A program made the position numbers and the translations under genes. Positions 17,438 to 24,846 of a stretch of DNA of 64,000 bases are shown here, piece by piece; the first letter of the stretch is position 1, and the number at the start of each line of letters is the position of its first letter. The DNA is from Sphingobium sp. (GTDB lineage Bacteria; Pseudomonadota; Alphaproteobacteria; Sphingomonadales; Sphingomonadaceae). Below the pieces are notes generated by a model. That model worked only from the letters and a program-made list of their open reading frames with translations. It had not been told where the DNA came from and did not search any database. The stretch lies in assembly GCA_035196065.1 (NCBI GenBank), contig CP136575.1, positions 339,001 through 403,000 on the forward strand. The letters run 5' to 3'.

Positions 17438-17479
17438 CGGGCAAGCGCCTTACCCGCCGAGCGTTCAATTGAAAAGACT

Positions 17480-17503
17480 TTACTGTAAGACATCTTACAG
17501 TAA
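17480..17503. promoter_or_regulatory. Predicted MarR operator palindrome
   Basis: TTACTGTAAGA-CA-TCTTACAGTAA is a perfect inverted repeat with 11-bp arms in the 75-nt gap between the divergent marR and hydrolase genes. It ends 9 nt before the hydrolase start codon, so a bound repressor would block that transcript directly. A TTGAAA at 17469-17474 could serve as a -35 box. Function is inferred from position and symmetry. Confidence 0.85.
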
Positions 17504-17512
17504 GAAGGTTTC

Positions 17513-18397
17513 ATGCATAGTGAATCGATCAAGCTGGAAGGGAAGGCAGGCCATGCCATCGCCGCCAGCATCGAAGGGGCGCGGGATGGAATGCCGGTTA
17601 TTCTCGCGCACGGCGGCGGGCAAACCCGACGGGCCTGGAAGAAGATTTCGACGCTACTTGCTGGTCGCGGCTTTCATGCCATCGCAATCGACCTGCGCGG
17701 ACATGGCGACAGCGAATGGGCCAGGGACGGGGCCTATGACATTGCCGACTTCGCGAGCGACCTCGTTGCTATCGCCGCCCGGTTGGCGCGCAAGCCAGCA
17801 CTGATCGGCGCATCGCTGGGGGGACTCGCCGGGATCGTCGCCGAAGGGCAACTCGCACCCGGCAGTTTCGCTTCGCTGACACTCGTCGATATTACGCCGC
17901 AAATGGAGGCAACGGGCGTTGCGCGCGTTGTAGGCTTCATGGCGGCCCATGCGCGCGAAGGCTTCGCTTCGCCCGATGAGGCTGCGCGCGTGATCTCGGA
18001 ATACTTGCCGCATCGCCCCAGCCGCAAGGCATCGGCAGGGCTGGCCCACTATCTGCGCCAGAAGCCCGACGGGCGGTATTATTGGCATTGGGATCCTGCG
18101 TTCATCGACGGGGTCATGCGCCGTCACGCGCAAGACGGCGCGTTGGGCGATCACGGACGGAGCGAACTCAGCAGTGCCGCGATGAATCTCGCGCTTCCGG
18201 TGCATCTGGTCAGGGGCGGTTCGAGCGATCTGGTCTCGCCGGAAGCCGTTGAGCATTTCCGGAAACTGGTCCCGCACGCTGCCTTCAGCGACATTGCCGA
18301 TGCCACCCACATGGTCGTGGGCGACCAGAACGACGTATTTGGAGCGGCGATTGCCGACTTCCTGATCCGCACTCACGATAAGGGCGATGCAACATGA
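17513..18397 (+). CDS. Alpha/beta-fold hydrolase
   Basis: This is a 294-residue cytoplasmic alpha/beta hydrolase with an oxyanion-type HGGGQ loop (about 33-37), the LRGHGDSEWA motif, a nucleophile elbow GASLGG (Ser at about 101), a lid domain (about 130-200) and a late Asp/His pair, with the His in DATHMV. It is most like epoxide hydrolase/lactonase/esterase-type proteins, and the substrate cannot be read. It is first in the MarR-controlled operon and overlaps the thioesterase by ATGA, so it may detoxify or modify the compound that the downstream pump exports. Confidence 0.88.
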   Translation: MHSESIKLEGKAGHAIAASIEGARDGMPVILAHGGGQTRRAWKKISTLLAGRGFHAIAIDLRGHGDSEWARDGAYDIADFASDLVAIAARLARKPALIGASLGGLAGIVAEGQLAPGSFASLTLVDITPQMEATGVARVVGFMAAHAREGFASPDEAARVISEYLPHRPSRKASAGLAHYLRQKPDGRYYWHWDPAFIDGVMRRHAQDGALGDHGRSELSSAAMNLALPVHLVRGGSSDLVSPEAVEHFRKLVPHAAFSDIADATHMVVGDQNDVFGAAIADFLIRTHDKGDAT

Positions 18398-18807
18398 CCG
18401 CCCGCTCCAACAGGCCGGAACTCGCGGAACTCCGCAAGATGCTCCACATCGCGCCGTTTCACCGCTGGCTCGGCCTCGATATTGTCGATCTGACCGAGCG
18501 GGAACTGATCCTCGAAATGCCCTGGCGGGATGAAATCGTCTCCAACCCGATGATCGGGTCGGCGCATGGCGGTATCTTGTCGGCATTGATCGACCTGACT
18601 GGTCTCTACACCGTCAACGCGCTGGGCGGCACGGCGCGGGCGACCGCCGACCTTCGCGTCGATTTTCACCGTCCTGCAACCTCCGGGCCGCTGCGTGCGA
18701 TTGGTAGTGTCGTCAAACTGGGCAAGCAGTTGAGCGTCGCGGAAACCCGGATCGAGGATTCGGCCCACAGGCTGCTGGCTAGCGGCAGGGGGGCCTATGT
18801 CGGTTGA
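18394..18807 (+). CDS. PaaI-type hotdog thioesterase
   Basis: This is a 137-residue hotdog-fold protein of the PaaI/phenylacetyl-CoA thioesterase superfamily, expected to hydrolyse acyl- or aryl-CoA esters. The core motif SAHGGILSALIDLTGLYTVN (about 55-75) contains the usual HGG, and the beta strand RATADLRVDFHRPA follows. It overlaps both neighbours (ATGA upstream, 11 nt into the outer-membrane gene downstream), so it is fully embedded in the operon. A hydrolase and a thioesterase coupled to an efflux pump suggest an aromatic or acyl-linked substrate, which is inference. Confidence 0.87.
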   Translation: MTARSNRPELAELRKMLHIAPFHRWLGLDIVDLTERELILEMPWRDEIVSNPMIGSAHGGILSALIDLTGLYTVNALGGTARATADLRVDFHRPATSGPLRAIGSVVKLGKQLSVAETRIEDSAHRLLASGRGAYVG

Positions 18808-20245
18808 CCCCCGTTTCCCTACCATCGGAATCGTGCTTGCGCTGTCGGCCTGTGTTGGGGTTCCCGATGCCGGTGTCAGGCCGGTCATGCGGACCCCCGA
18901 GTCCATCGAGGCGACCCAGACCCTCGCCGCGCGCGGCAGCATTGGCTGGCCGCCCGACCAGTGGTGGCGGCTTGTTGGCGATCCGCAGCTCACCCAGTTG
19001 ATCGAGGAAGGCCTTGCCAACTCGCCGCAGACCGCGATTGCCATGGCTAGGATAAGACGGGCGGACGCAGAGGCTCAGCGCGTCGGCGCAGCCCGGCTCC
19101 CGACCGTCGGCGGCGAGGCGGAAGGTGGCTTGCGCCGCCAAAGCGGCAACAACGGCATACCCGCGCAGTTCCTTCCCGATGGCTGGGCGGATTACGGCCA
19201 GGCCTCGCTGTCGTTCGATTTCGACCTTGATCTATGGGGTCGCAACCGAGCGGCCTATGCCGCCGCGACCTCGGGAGCTCGTGCGGCGGTGGTCGATGCC
19301 GCGCAGGCGCGGCTTGTCCTTTCGGTTGCGATCACCGCCGCTTATGCCGAACTGGGCAGGCACTACCGTGAACGCGACAACGCCGAGGCCGTGCTGGTCA
19401 ATCGCCGCGCGGCGTTGGCGCTGGTTGCCGAGCGCGAACGCAACGGCCTCGACAACCGCATAGGCCTGCGCCGCGCCGAAGCGGAACTGGCGAGCGCCGA
19501 GCAGGACATGGCGGCGGTCGATGAAAGCATCGCCCTGCGCCGAAACCAGTTGGCCGCGCTAGTGGGGGCCGGACCGGATCGGGGCCGGACGATCACGCCA
19601 GCACCGCTATTCCCATCGACACCGCTTGGTATTCCGGCCGGGTTGACCACGGACCTGCTTGGCAGGCGTCCGGACATTGTCGCGGCGCGCGAACGGGTCG
19701 AAGCGGCTGAAAGCCGCATCAAGGTGGCGCGCGCCGGATTCTTTCCTTCGGTAAATCTCAGGGCGCTGATCGGCTTGCAAGCTCTTGGGATTGGCAACCT
19801 CGTCGATTCCGGATCTTTGTTCGGATCGGCTGGCCCGGCGATCAGCCTGCCAATCTTTCAGGGCGGCGCGCTCAGGGCGCAATATGGCCGCGCCGGAGCG
19901 GATTATGAGGAGGCAGTCGCCAGCTATAACCAGACCGTGATTTCCGCCTTTCAGCAGGTTGCCGACGCAGTAACGCAGCGCGAGGCGGCGGACAAACGGC
20001 TGGCGGCAGCACGCACTGCCCTGGCCGCGAGCGAAGATGCCCTTGCGCTGGTCAACAATCGCTACACGGCTGGCTTGGCCAGCCGACTCGACGTGCTCGC
20101 CAGCGAGCGGGCGGTTCACGATCTCCGGCTCGCCGTGATCGGTCTCGAAACCTACGAGCGGGGCGCAACTCTGGCTCTGATCCGGGCCCTCGGCGGCGGA
20201 TTTGCAGCAGACACTCAAACTTCACCGGAACCGATAACCCAATGA
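18797..20245 (+). CDS. Outer-membrane efflux lipoprotein (NodT/OprM type)
   Basis: This is the outer-membrane channel of a tripartite efflux system, of the TolC/NodT family. It has 482 residues, with a lipoprotein signal whose lipobox LSAC places the modified Cys at residue 19. Two OEP repeats follow, about 60-250 and 265-470, with the typical LGRRPDIVAARERVEAAESRIKVARAGFFPSVNL and ISLPIFQGG in the second half. It sits before the adaptor and the transporter and overlaps both neighbours by a few bases. The gene order OMF-adaptor-MFS is that of EmrAB-type pumps that bring their own outer-membrane partner. Confidence 0.94.
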   Translation: MSVDPRFPTIGIVLALSACVGVPDAGVRPVMRTPESIEATQTLAARGSIGWPPDQWWRLVGDPQLTQLIEEGLANSPQTAIAMARIRRADAEAQRVGAARLPTVGGEAEGGLRRQSGNNGIPAQFLPDGWADYGQASLSFDFDLDLWGRNRAAYAAATSGARAAVVDAAQARLVLSVAITAAYAELGRHYRERDNAEAVLVNRRAALALVAERERNGLDNRIGLRRAEAELASAEQDMAAVDESIALRRNQLAALVGAGPDRGRTITPAPLFPSTPLGIPAGLTTDLLGRRPDIVAARERVEAAESRIKVARAGFFPSVNLRALIGLQALGIGNLVDSGSLFGSAGPAISLPIFQGGALRAQYGRAGADYEEAVASYNQTVISAFQQVADAVTQREAADKRLAAARTALAASEDALALVNNRYTAGLASRLDVLASERAVHDLRLAVIGLETYERGATLALIRALGGGFAADTQTSPEPITQ

Positions 20246-21387
20246 CCGCTGCCGCGCCCGAAACCCCTGCCGTCGATCCGGCCCTGTCCCAGTCCCGCAA
20301 GGCGTCGCGCAAGCGATGGCTCACGCGGCTTGCAGTGGCCTTGGCGGTGATCGGACTGGCCTGGGGGGTCTGGTATCTGCTGGTCGCCCGGAATTTCGTG
20401 TCCACCGAAAATGCCTACGTCAATGCGCAAATGGCGCAGGTCACGCCGCTGGTTGCAGGCTCGGCGACCGAGGTTCTGGTGCGCGACACCCAGCAGGTGA
20501 AGGCCGGACAAGTGCTGGTGCGACTCGATCAGGCCGACGCGCGGATCGCGCTGGCCCAGGCGGAAGCGGATATGGCCGCAGCGCGGCGGCGCTTCCGTCA
20601 GACCGTTGCCAACAGCTCCGCCTTGGCGGCGCAAGTGGACACCTCCGGTGCCGGAGTAACCCAGGCTCAGGCGCAATATCGCACGGCGCAGGCTGAACAC
20701 GAAAAGGCCCGGATCGATCTGCAGCGCCGAGAGAATGTGGCAGCTAGCGGGGCGGTATCCGGTGAAGAGTTGACGCAGGCCCGCAGGACCTATGCCACGA
20801 CCCTGGCCGCGCTCGATGTAGCGCGCGGGGCGATCAACCAGGCCAGCTCGTCAAAGCGCGCCGCGCAAGGGCAACTGGCCGCGAACGCCGCGCTGGTGAG
20901 CGGATTAAGCGAGAATAGCGATCCTGCCGTATTGGCCGCCATGGCGCGGCGCGATGCCGCGCAACTCAATCTCGACCGCACGGAAATCCGCGCGCCCATC
21001 GACGGTGTCGTCAGCAAGCTGCAAGTCCAGATCGGGCAACGGCTCAATCCCGGACAGATCATCATGACAATTGTGCCGCTGGCTAGTGTCTATGTTGAGG
21101 CCAACTTCAAGGAGAGCCAGTTGCAGCGTGTGCGGATCGGCATGCCCGTCAAGCTCACCGCCGACCTCTACGGATCGAACGCAACCTATCGCGGCAAGGT
21201 GGTCGGCTTTGCGGGCGGCACTGGTTCTTCGATGGCCGTTATCCCGGCTCAGAATGCGACCGGCAACTGGATCAAGGTCGTCCAACGCTTGCCCGTTCGC
21301 ATCGAACTCGATCCAGCCGACCTCAAACGGCATCCGCTGCGGGTCGGCCTGTCGATGGAAGTCGAAATTGACGTTTCGGGCGACTGA
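20242..21387 (+). CDS. HlyD/EmrA-family membrane fusion protein
   Basis: This periplasmic adaptor joins the MFS pump to the outer-membrane channel. It has 381 residues: a cytoplasmic N terminus, one transmembrane helix (about 30-52), a biotinyl-lipoyl half (TENAYVNAQMAQVTPLVAGSA), a long alpha-hairpin (about 100-220) rich in Ala, Gln and Glu, the second lipoyl half with TEIRAPIDGVVSKLQVQIGQ, and a beta-barrel C terminus (VYVEANFKESQL). It overlaps the upstream gene by ATGA and stops 5 nt before the transporter. It is EmrA-like by architecture. Confidence 0.94.
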   Translation: MTAAAPETPAVDPALSQSRKASRKRWLTRLAVALAVIGLAWGVWYLLVARNFVSTENAYVNAQMAQVTPLVAGSATEVLVRDTQQVKAGQVLVRLDQADARIALAQAEADMAAARRRFRQTVANSSALAAQVDTSGAGVTQAQAQYRTAQAEHEKARIDLQRRENVAASGAVSGEELTQARRTYATTLAALDVARGAINQASSSKRAAQGQLAANAALVSGLSENSDPAVLAAMARRDAAQLNLDRTEIRAPIDGVVSKLQVQIGQRLNPGQIIMTIVPLASVYVEANFKESQLQRVRIGMPVKLTADLYGSNATYRGKVVGFAGGTGSSMAVIPAQNATGNWIKVVQRLPVRIELDPADLKRHPLRVGLSMEVEIDVSGD

Positions 21388-21392
21388 CAGCC

Positions 21393-22922
21393 ATGAGCGG
21401 CACCGCAAAGACTGCGACGGGCATCCCACCTTCGCTTCGGCTGATCGCCGGGCTTACCCTGGCGTTTGCGAACTTCATGGTGATTCTCGATCTGACGATC
21501 GCCAATGTTTCGATCCCCCATATTGCAGGCAGCCTCGGCATCACGCTCGAACAAGGCGCGTGGGTTATCACCTCCTATGCGATTGCCGAAGCGATTTGCG
21601 TGCCGTTGACGGCGTGGATTGCGTTCAGGTTTGGCTCGGTTCGCACCTTTCTGTTCAGCATGATGGGTTTCGGTTTCTTTTCGCTCCTCTGCGGGCTGTC
21701 AGTCTCAATCGAAATGCTGGTGATGTGCCGCATCGGACAGGGCATTTTCGGGGCCTTTCTGATGCCTATGTCGCAAACCCTGCTGCTGCGCGTATTCCCG
21801 CCCGAGCAGCAAAACATCGGCATGGGCATGTGGGCAATGACGCTGCTGCTTGGGCCTGCACTCGGCCCGATCATCGGGGGCTGGCTGACCGATAACTGGT
21901 CCTGGCACTGGATATTCCTGATCAACGTGCCAGTTGCCCTGCTTTCCATCATCGGCGGGGCCGTCCTGCTCCGCCCGATTGAAACCGAACGCCGCGTCTT
22001 GCCAATCGATTATGTTGGCCTTGTTCTGCTGGTTATTTGGGTCGGCTGCTTGCAGGTCATCCTCGATATTGGCCGCAACCATGACTGGTTCGGTGACCCG
22101 CTGATCGTCGTGCTGGCTATAACGTCGGCTGTCGCATTCCTGATTTTTGTCGTCTGGGAACTCACCGAAGACCATCCCGTGGTCGATCTGCGCATTCTGC
22201 GGCATCGGGGGCTGAGTGTCAGCCTCGTAGTCCTCTCAATCAGTTTCGGCGCCTATTTCGCGGGCTTTGTGATTGTTCCGCAGTGGCAACAGGCATGGCT
22301 GGGCTTCACCGCGACGCAGGCAGGCTATTCGTCTTCATTCTCGGCGATCGCGGGTCTCCTGACAGCACCGCTTGTCGTGATGCTGATGCCGCGGCTCGAT
22401 CCCCGCTTGCTGGTTTCGGGAGGCATCGTTTGGCTGGCCGTGATGGGGCTCTTGCGGACATTCTGGGCCACCGACAGCGATTTCTGGACACTCAGCATAC
22501 CCCAATTCGTTCAAGGGCTGGGCATGACTTTCCTGATGTTGCCGATCATCAACCTGACGTTGAGTACCGTGGACGAGCATGAAGTCGCATCAGCCGCAGG
22601 CTTGCAAAGTTTCATGCGTACCATTGCGACGGCATTCGCGACTTCGGTTTCGCTGACCTATTGGGGCGACACCCAGCGCGCGGCACGCAACGATATAGCG
22701 GGCGTTCTGCAACCGGACGCTGAAGGCGGCGCAATTGCCGGACTGGGCTTCTCACCCGAGGGTGCGCGCCAAATGCTGAGCAACATGGTCGAGGTAGAGG
22801 CCACGACCCTGTCTGTGCTGCACGTCTTCTGGACGACATCCGCAATTCTGCTGATCGCTGCGGCACTCATCTGGCTAGCGCCCCGGCCCAAGCGGAGCGG
22901 CGGCGTGTCGATGGGGCATTGA
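21393..22922 (+). CDS. DHA2-family (EmrB-type) drug efflux MFS transporter
   Basis: This is a 14-helix proton/drug antiporter in the inner membrane (509 residues). Family marks are the early motif LDLTIANVSIPHIAGSLGITLEQGAWVITSYAIAEAI, motif A-like RFGSVRTFLFS, and the DHA2 motif GPALGPIIGGWLTDNWSWHWIFLINVPVALL (about 150-180). It is last in the MarR-controlled operon. DHA2 pumps with an EmrA partner export hydrophobic weak acids, phenolics and uncouplers. After its stop the sequence changes to a truncated gene on the other strand. Confidence 0.95.
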   Translation: MSGTAKTATGIPPSLRLIAGLTLAFANFMVILDLTIANVSIPHIAGSLGITLEQGAWVITSYAIAEAICVPLTAWIAFRFGSVRTFLFSMMGFGFFSLLCGLSVSIEMLVMCRIGQGIFGAFLMPMSQTLLLRVFPPEQQNIGMGMWAMTLLLGPALGPIIGGWLTDNWSWHWIFLINVPVALLSIIGGAVLLRPIETERRVLPIDYVGLVLLVIWVGCLQVILDIGRNHDWFGDPLIVVLAITSAVAFLIFVVWELTEDHPVVDLRILRHRGLSVSLVVLSISFGAYFAGFVIVPQWQQAWLGFTATQAGYSSSFSAIAGLLTAPLVVMLMPRLDPRLLVSGGIVWLAVMGLLRTFWATDSDFWTLSIPQFVQGLGMTFLMLPIINLTLSTVDEHEVASAAGLQSFMRTIATAFATSVSLTYWGDTQRAARNDIAGVLQPDAEGGAIAGLGFSPEGARQMLSNMVEVEATTLSVLHVFWTTSAILLIAAALIWLAPRPKRSGGVSMGH

Positions 22923-22939
22923 ACGCGCCTGTTGGGGGA

Positions 22940-23284
22940 AGTGACGGAACGGGCGTGGTTCACCGCATCCAGCCAAGAATAGCGTCCGCCTGCCCACGGG
23001 AATCGTGCGGTGAACTCCTCCAAGTCCACCATCTCGACAGGATCATTGGTGTCGAGTCCTGGAAGTGAAGGGAAGCGTGACGGGCGGGAGATGAACCAAC
23101 CGAAGCAGTTAACGGCGAGTGCGGCGGAGCTTTCGGGACTCTCAAGTTTGACTGACCCTACTTCGTTTCTGCCAGCAGCGCCAAATCGATCCAAGACATG
23201 TTCGACTGGAACACTGGGAAGAAACCCTGTCAAACTCAACGCGGATTCGTTGCCATCATCCGCTTTTAGACCGCGACTATGCAA
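22940..23284 (-). pseudogene. Truncated gene next to the phosphoribosyltransferase
   Basis: The leftward frame from 23284 looks like real protein for about 107 residues (NESALSLTGFLPSVPVEHVL, FGAAGRNEVGS, SPESSAALAVNCFGWFI, FPWAGGRYSWLDA). It then turns into non-protein-like sequence and the antisense of the MFS gene end, near 22923-22963. It starts 18 nt behind the phosphoribosyltransferase stop and was probably its operon partner. The N terminus reminds me of a family related to PGN_0703-type putative restriction endonucleases, whose nuclease motif would lie further on and is lost here; that identification is tentative. The break coincides with the end of the efflux cargo. Confidence 0.55.
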
Positions 23285-23301
23285 AGTTCTTACGTCCTCA
23301 A

Positions 23302-24069
23302 TCAGTCACCTGGCTCAACCGCTGTCTGGAGACCTCGGCCACGTGCTTCGACTGCTGCCTGAGCCAGGAAATCCTCGATGGCGGCAACGGAGTGCTGACG
23401 ACATAGGTTGAGGGCTTCGACTTCCGTGAGGCAGTCGATCCCGTAGCCGAATTGGCTTTTCCAGAGGTCGTCAAGTGCTTGGCCATGATGCTCCCATAAC
23501 ACAATTCGGGTTGCGGGCTGCAATGAAATTATGCGCGCGTCCCGGCTCTCGGTCAGGGTCGTGATCGCGATGACCTCTCCGCCGCGCGCCTCGACGTAAC
23601 CGCGCAGGTTGGCGAGAGTGCCGCCAAGGCCGACGTGATCGTCAACAAGCACATAGTTTGCACCCGGCTGGACCTGCCCTTCGAACGTCGCCGGGGTAAC
23701 CAGCCGCTGAAATGCCGGGGCACGGGTATGGCCGACTTTGTTTGTCTGGACGATTTCACCGGCGATGACGGGGGTTCCAAGTTCGCTGCCCAACACCTGC
23801 GCCATCGCATCGGGGATCGCGTTGAAGCCCGTCAACTCGTCGGCCACGACCGGCAGGAGCAGAGTAGGCCGATTGCCGATGATCTCGTGAAGACTCACTA
23901 TTCCATCTGGCGACAGTAGATCGGATGCCAGCATGAGAGCCGCCTCGGCATCCCCCGCCTTTGCGGCGGCGTAACCCGGATGGTTATCACGTGTGCGGAC
24001 ATCTGTGTGGATCACTACATCGGGGAAATCGGGTGGCCAGGGCAATCGGGTTGGCAATGGGTTGCTCAT
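23302..24069 (-). CDS. Phosphoribosyltransferase-like protein of mobile elements
   Basis: This is a 255-residue type I PRTase-fold protein. The PRPP-binding signature is YVLVDDHVGLGGTLANL (about 146-162): two acidic residues followed by the GGT loop. A flexible-loop region and the extended N terminus (MSNPLPTRLPWPPDFPDVVIHTDVRTRDNHPGYAAAKAGDAEAALMLA in parts) are not those of the orotate or hypoxanthine enzymes. The start at 24069 matches the natural N terminus; the frame is open to 24222 without protein-like sequence. The nucleobase or other acceptor is unknown. Similar genes occur in integrated elements, where a role in defence or nucleotide signalling is possible but unproven. Confidence 0.8.
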   Translation of the reverse strand: MSNPLPTRLPWPPDFPDVVIHTDVRTRDNHPGYAAAKAGDAEAALMLASDLLSPDGIVSLHEIIGNRPTLLLPVVADELTGFNAIPDAMAQVLGSELGTPVIAGEIVQTNKVGHTRAPAFQRLVTPATFEGQVQPGANYVLVDDHVGLGGTLANLRGYVEARGGEVIAITTLTESRDARIISLQPATRIVLWEHHGQALDDLWKSQFGYGIDCLTEVEALNLCRQHSVAAIEDFLAQAAVEARGRGLQTAVEPGD

Positions 24070-24138
24070 CTCGTGAACATGCCCACAGGCGGGTTGAAAA
24101 GCCAGAACCCGATAGCGCGCACCAAGTTGAACCGGCAA

Positions 24139-24159
24139 TTTGCGCGATTCGCGCGCAAA
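24139..24159. promoter_or_regulatory. Inverted repeat upstream of PRTase gene
   Basis: TTTGCGCG-attcg-CGCGCAAA is an 8-bp perfect inverted repeat 70 nt ahead of the phosphoribosyltransferase start and in the 376-nt gap shared with the divergent alpA-like gene (24070-24445). It could be an operator for one of the two HTH proteins. The rest of the gap shows no gene I can support. Confidence 0.4.
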
Positions 24160-24445
24160 ATCCACCGATGCCGACGCAGATTTGCGGCGATGACGGCGCA
24201 AATGCCCGACGATGAAGCGCATTACCGCAAAACTCTTGTTTGAACTGCTTTCCGCGCCCTCGCATTTCTCGCCGCGCCTTTCCGTCTCATGCTTTCTATT
24301 GCCTTGTCATGGCGTCCTTTTCCCAATCCATCCGACTGCGCCCTGCGCTACGATGTACCGGAAATGTTCTTGCCTTCGCGAAGCAGGCCGCCAATCCTTG
24401 GTCTCGGGAGGTTTCATCAACTGCCAACTTATGGAAGCAAGTCCC

Positions 24446-24661
24446 ATGTCGAATGCCGAAAAGATCATCCGCCTCAAGACCGTTCTCGACCGCACCGGCC
24501 TTTCCCGCTCCACGCTCTATCGCAAGATCGCCGAGGGGACATTTCCGCCCCAGGTCAGGATCAGCATCCACGGTGCGGGTTGGCATGAATCGGCAGTGAG
24601 CGGCTGGATCGCCGATCCTGCTGCCTACCGCCACAGTCAGAGGGAGAGCCGGGTGTCATGA
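24446..24661 (+). CDS. AlpA-family HTH regulator
   Basis: This is a 71-residue AlpA/MerR-like helix-turn-helix protein: IIRLKTVLDRTGLSRSTLYRKIAEGTFPPQVRISIHGAGWHESAVSGWI. AlpA-type proteins of P4-like satellites regulate integrase or act in excision. The ATG at 24446 gives the normal family length; the same frame is open upstream to 24212 without protein-like sequence. It overlaps the following HTH gene by ATGA, so both are made from one message running towards the integrase gene. Confidence 0.88.
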   Translation: MSNAEKIIRLKTVLDRTGLSRSTLYRKIAEGTFPPQVRISIHGAGWHESAVSGWIADPAAYRHSQRESRVS

Positions 24662-24846
24662 ACGCGCTCCCTGATCCAATATGCGTCCGGGTCAACGATG
24701 CCGCCCGCATGATCGGTGTGGGCCGGACCAAACTCTACGAACTAATTGCCAGTGGCGAAGTGCAGGCCGTCAAACTTGGCAAGTCCACCCGAATTACCAC
24801 TGCGAGCTTGCATGAGCTAATCAGGCAGCAACGCGATCCTCTGTAG
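24658..24846 (+). CDS. Excisionase-type HTH protein
   Basis: This 62-residue protein consists of one winged-helix/MerR-like excisionase domain: VRVNDAARMIGVGRTKLYELIASGEVQAVKLGKSTRITTASLHELI. Such proteins are recombination directionality factors or small regulators. It overlaps alpA by 4 nt, and its 3' end overlaps the convergent integrase gene by 26 nt (24821-24846), so transcription of one may interfere with the other. The pair alpA plus excisionase could set the balance between integration and excision. Confidence 0.83.
   Translation: MNALPDPICVRVNDAARMIGVGRTKLYELIASGEVQAVKLGKSTRITTASLHELIRQQRDPL

Noticed and set aside
22306-22866. Several minus-strand frames under the MFS transporter
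   Set aside because: Arg/Ser/Pro-rich shadows of a membrane protein gene.
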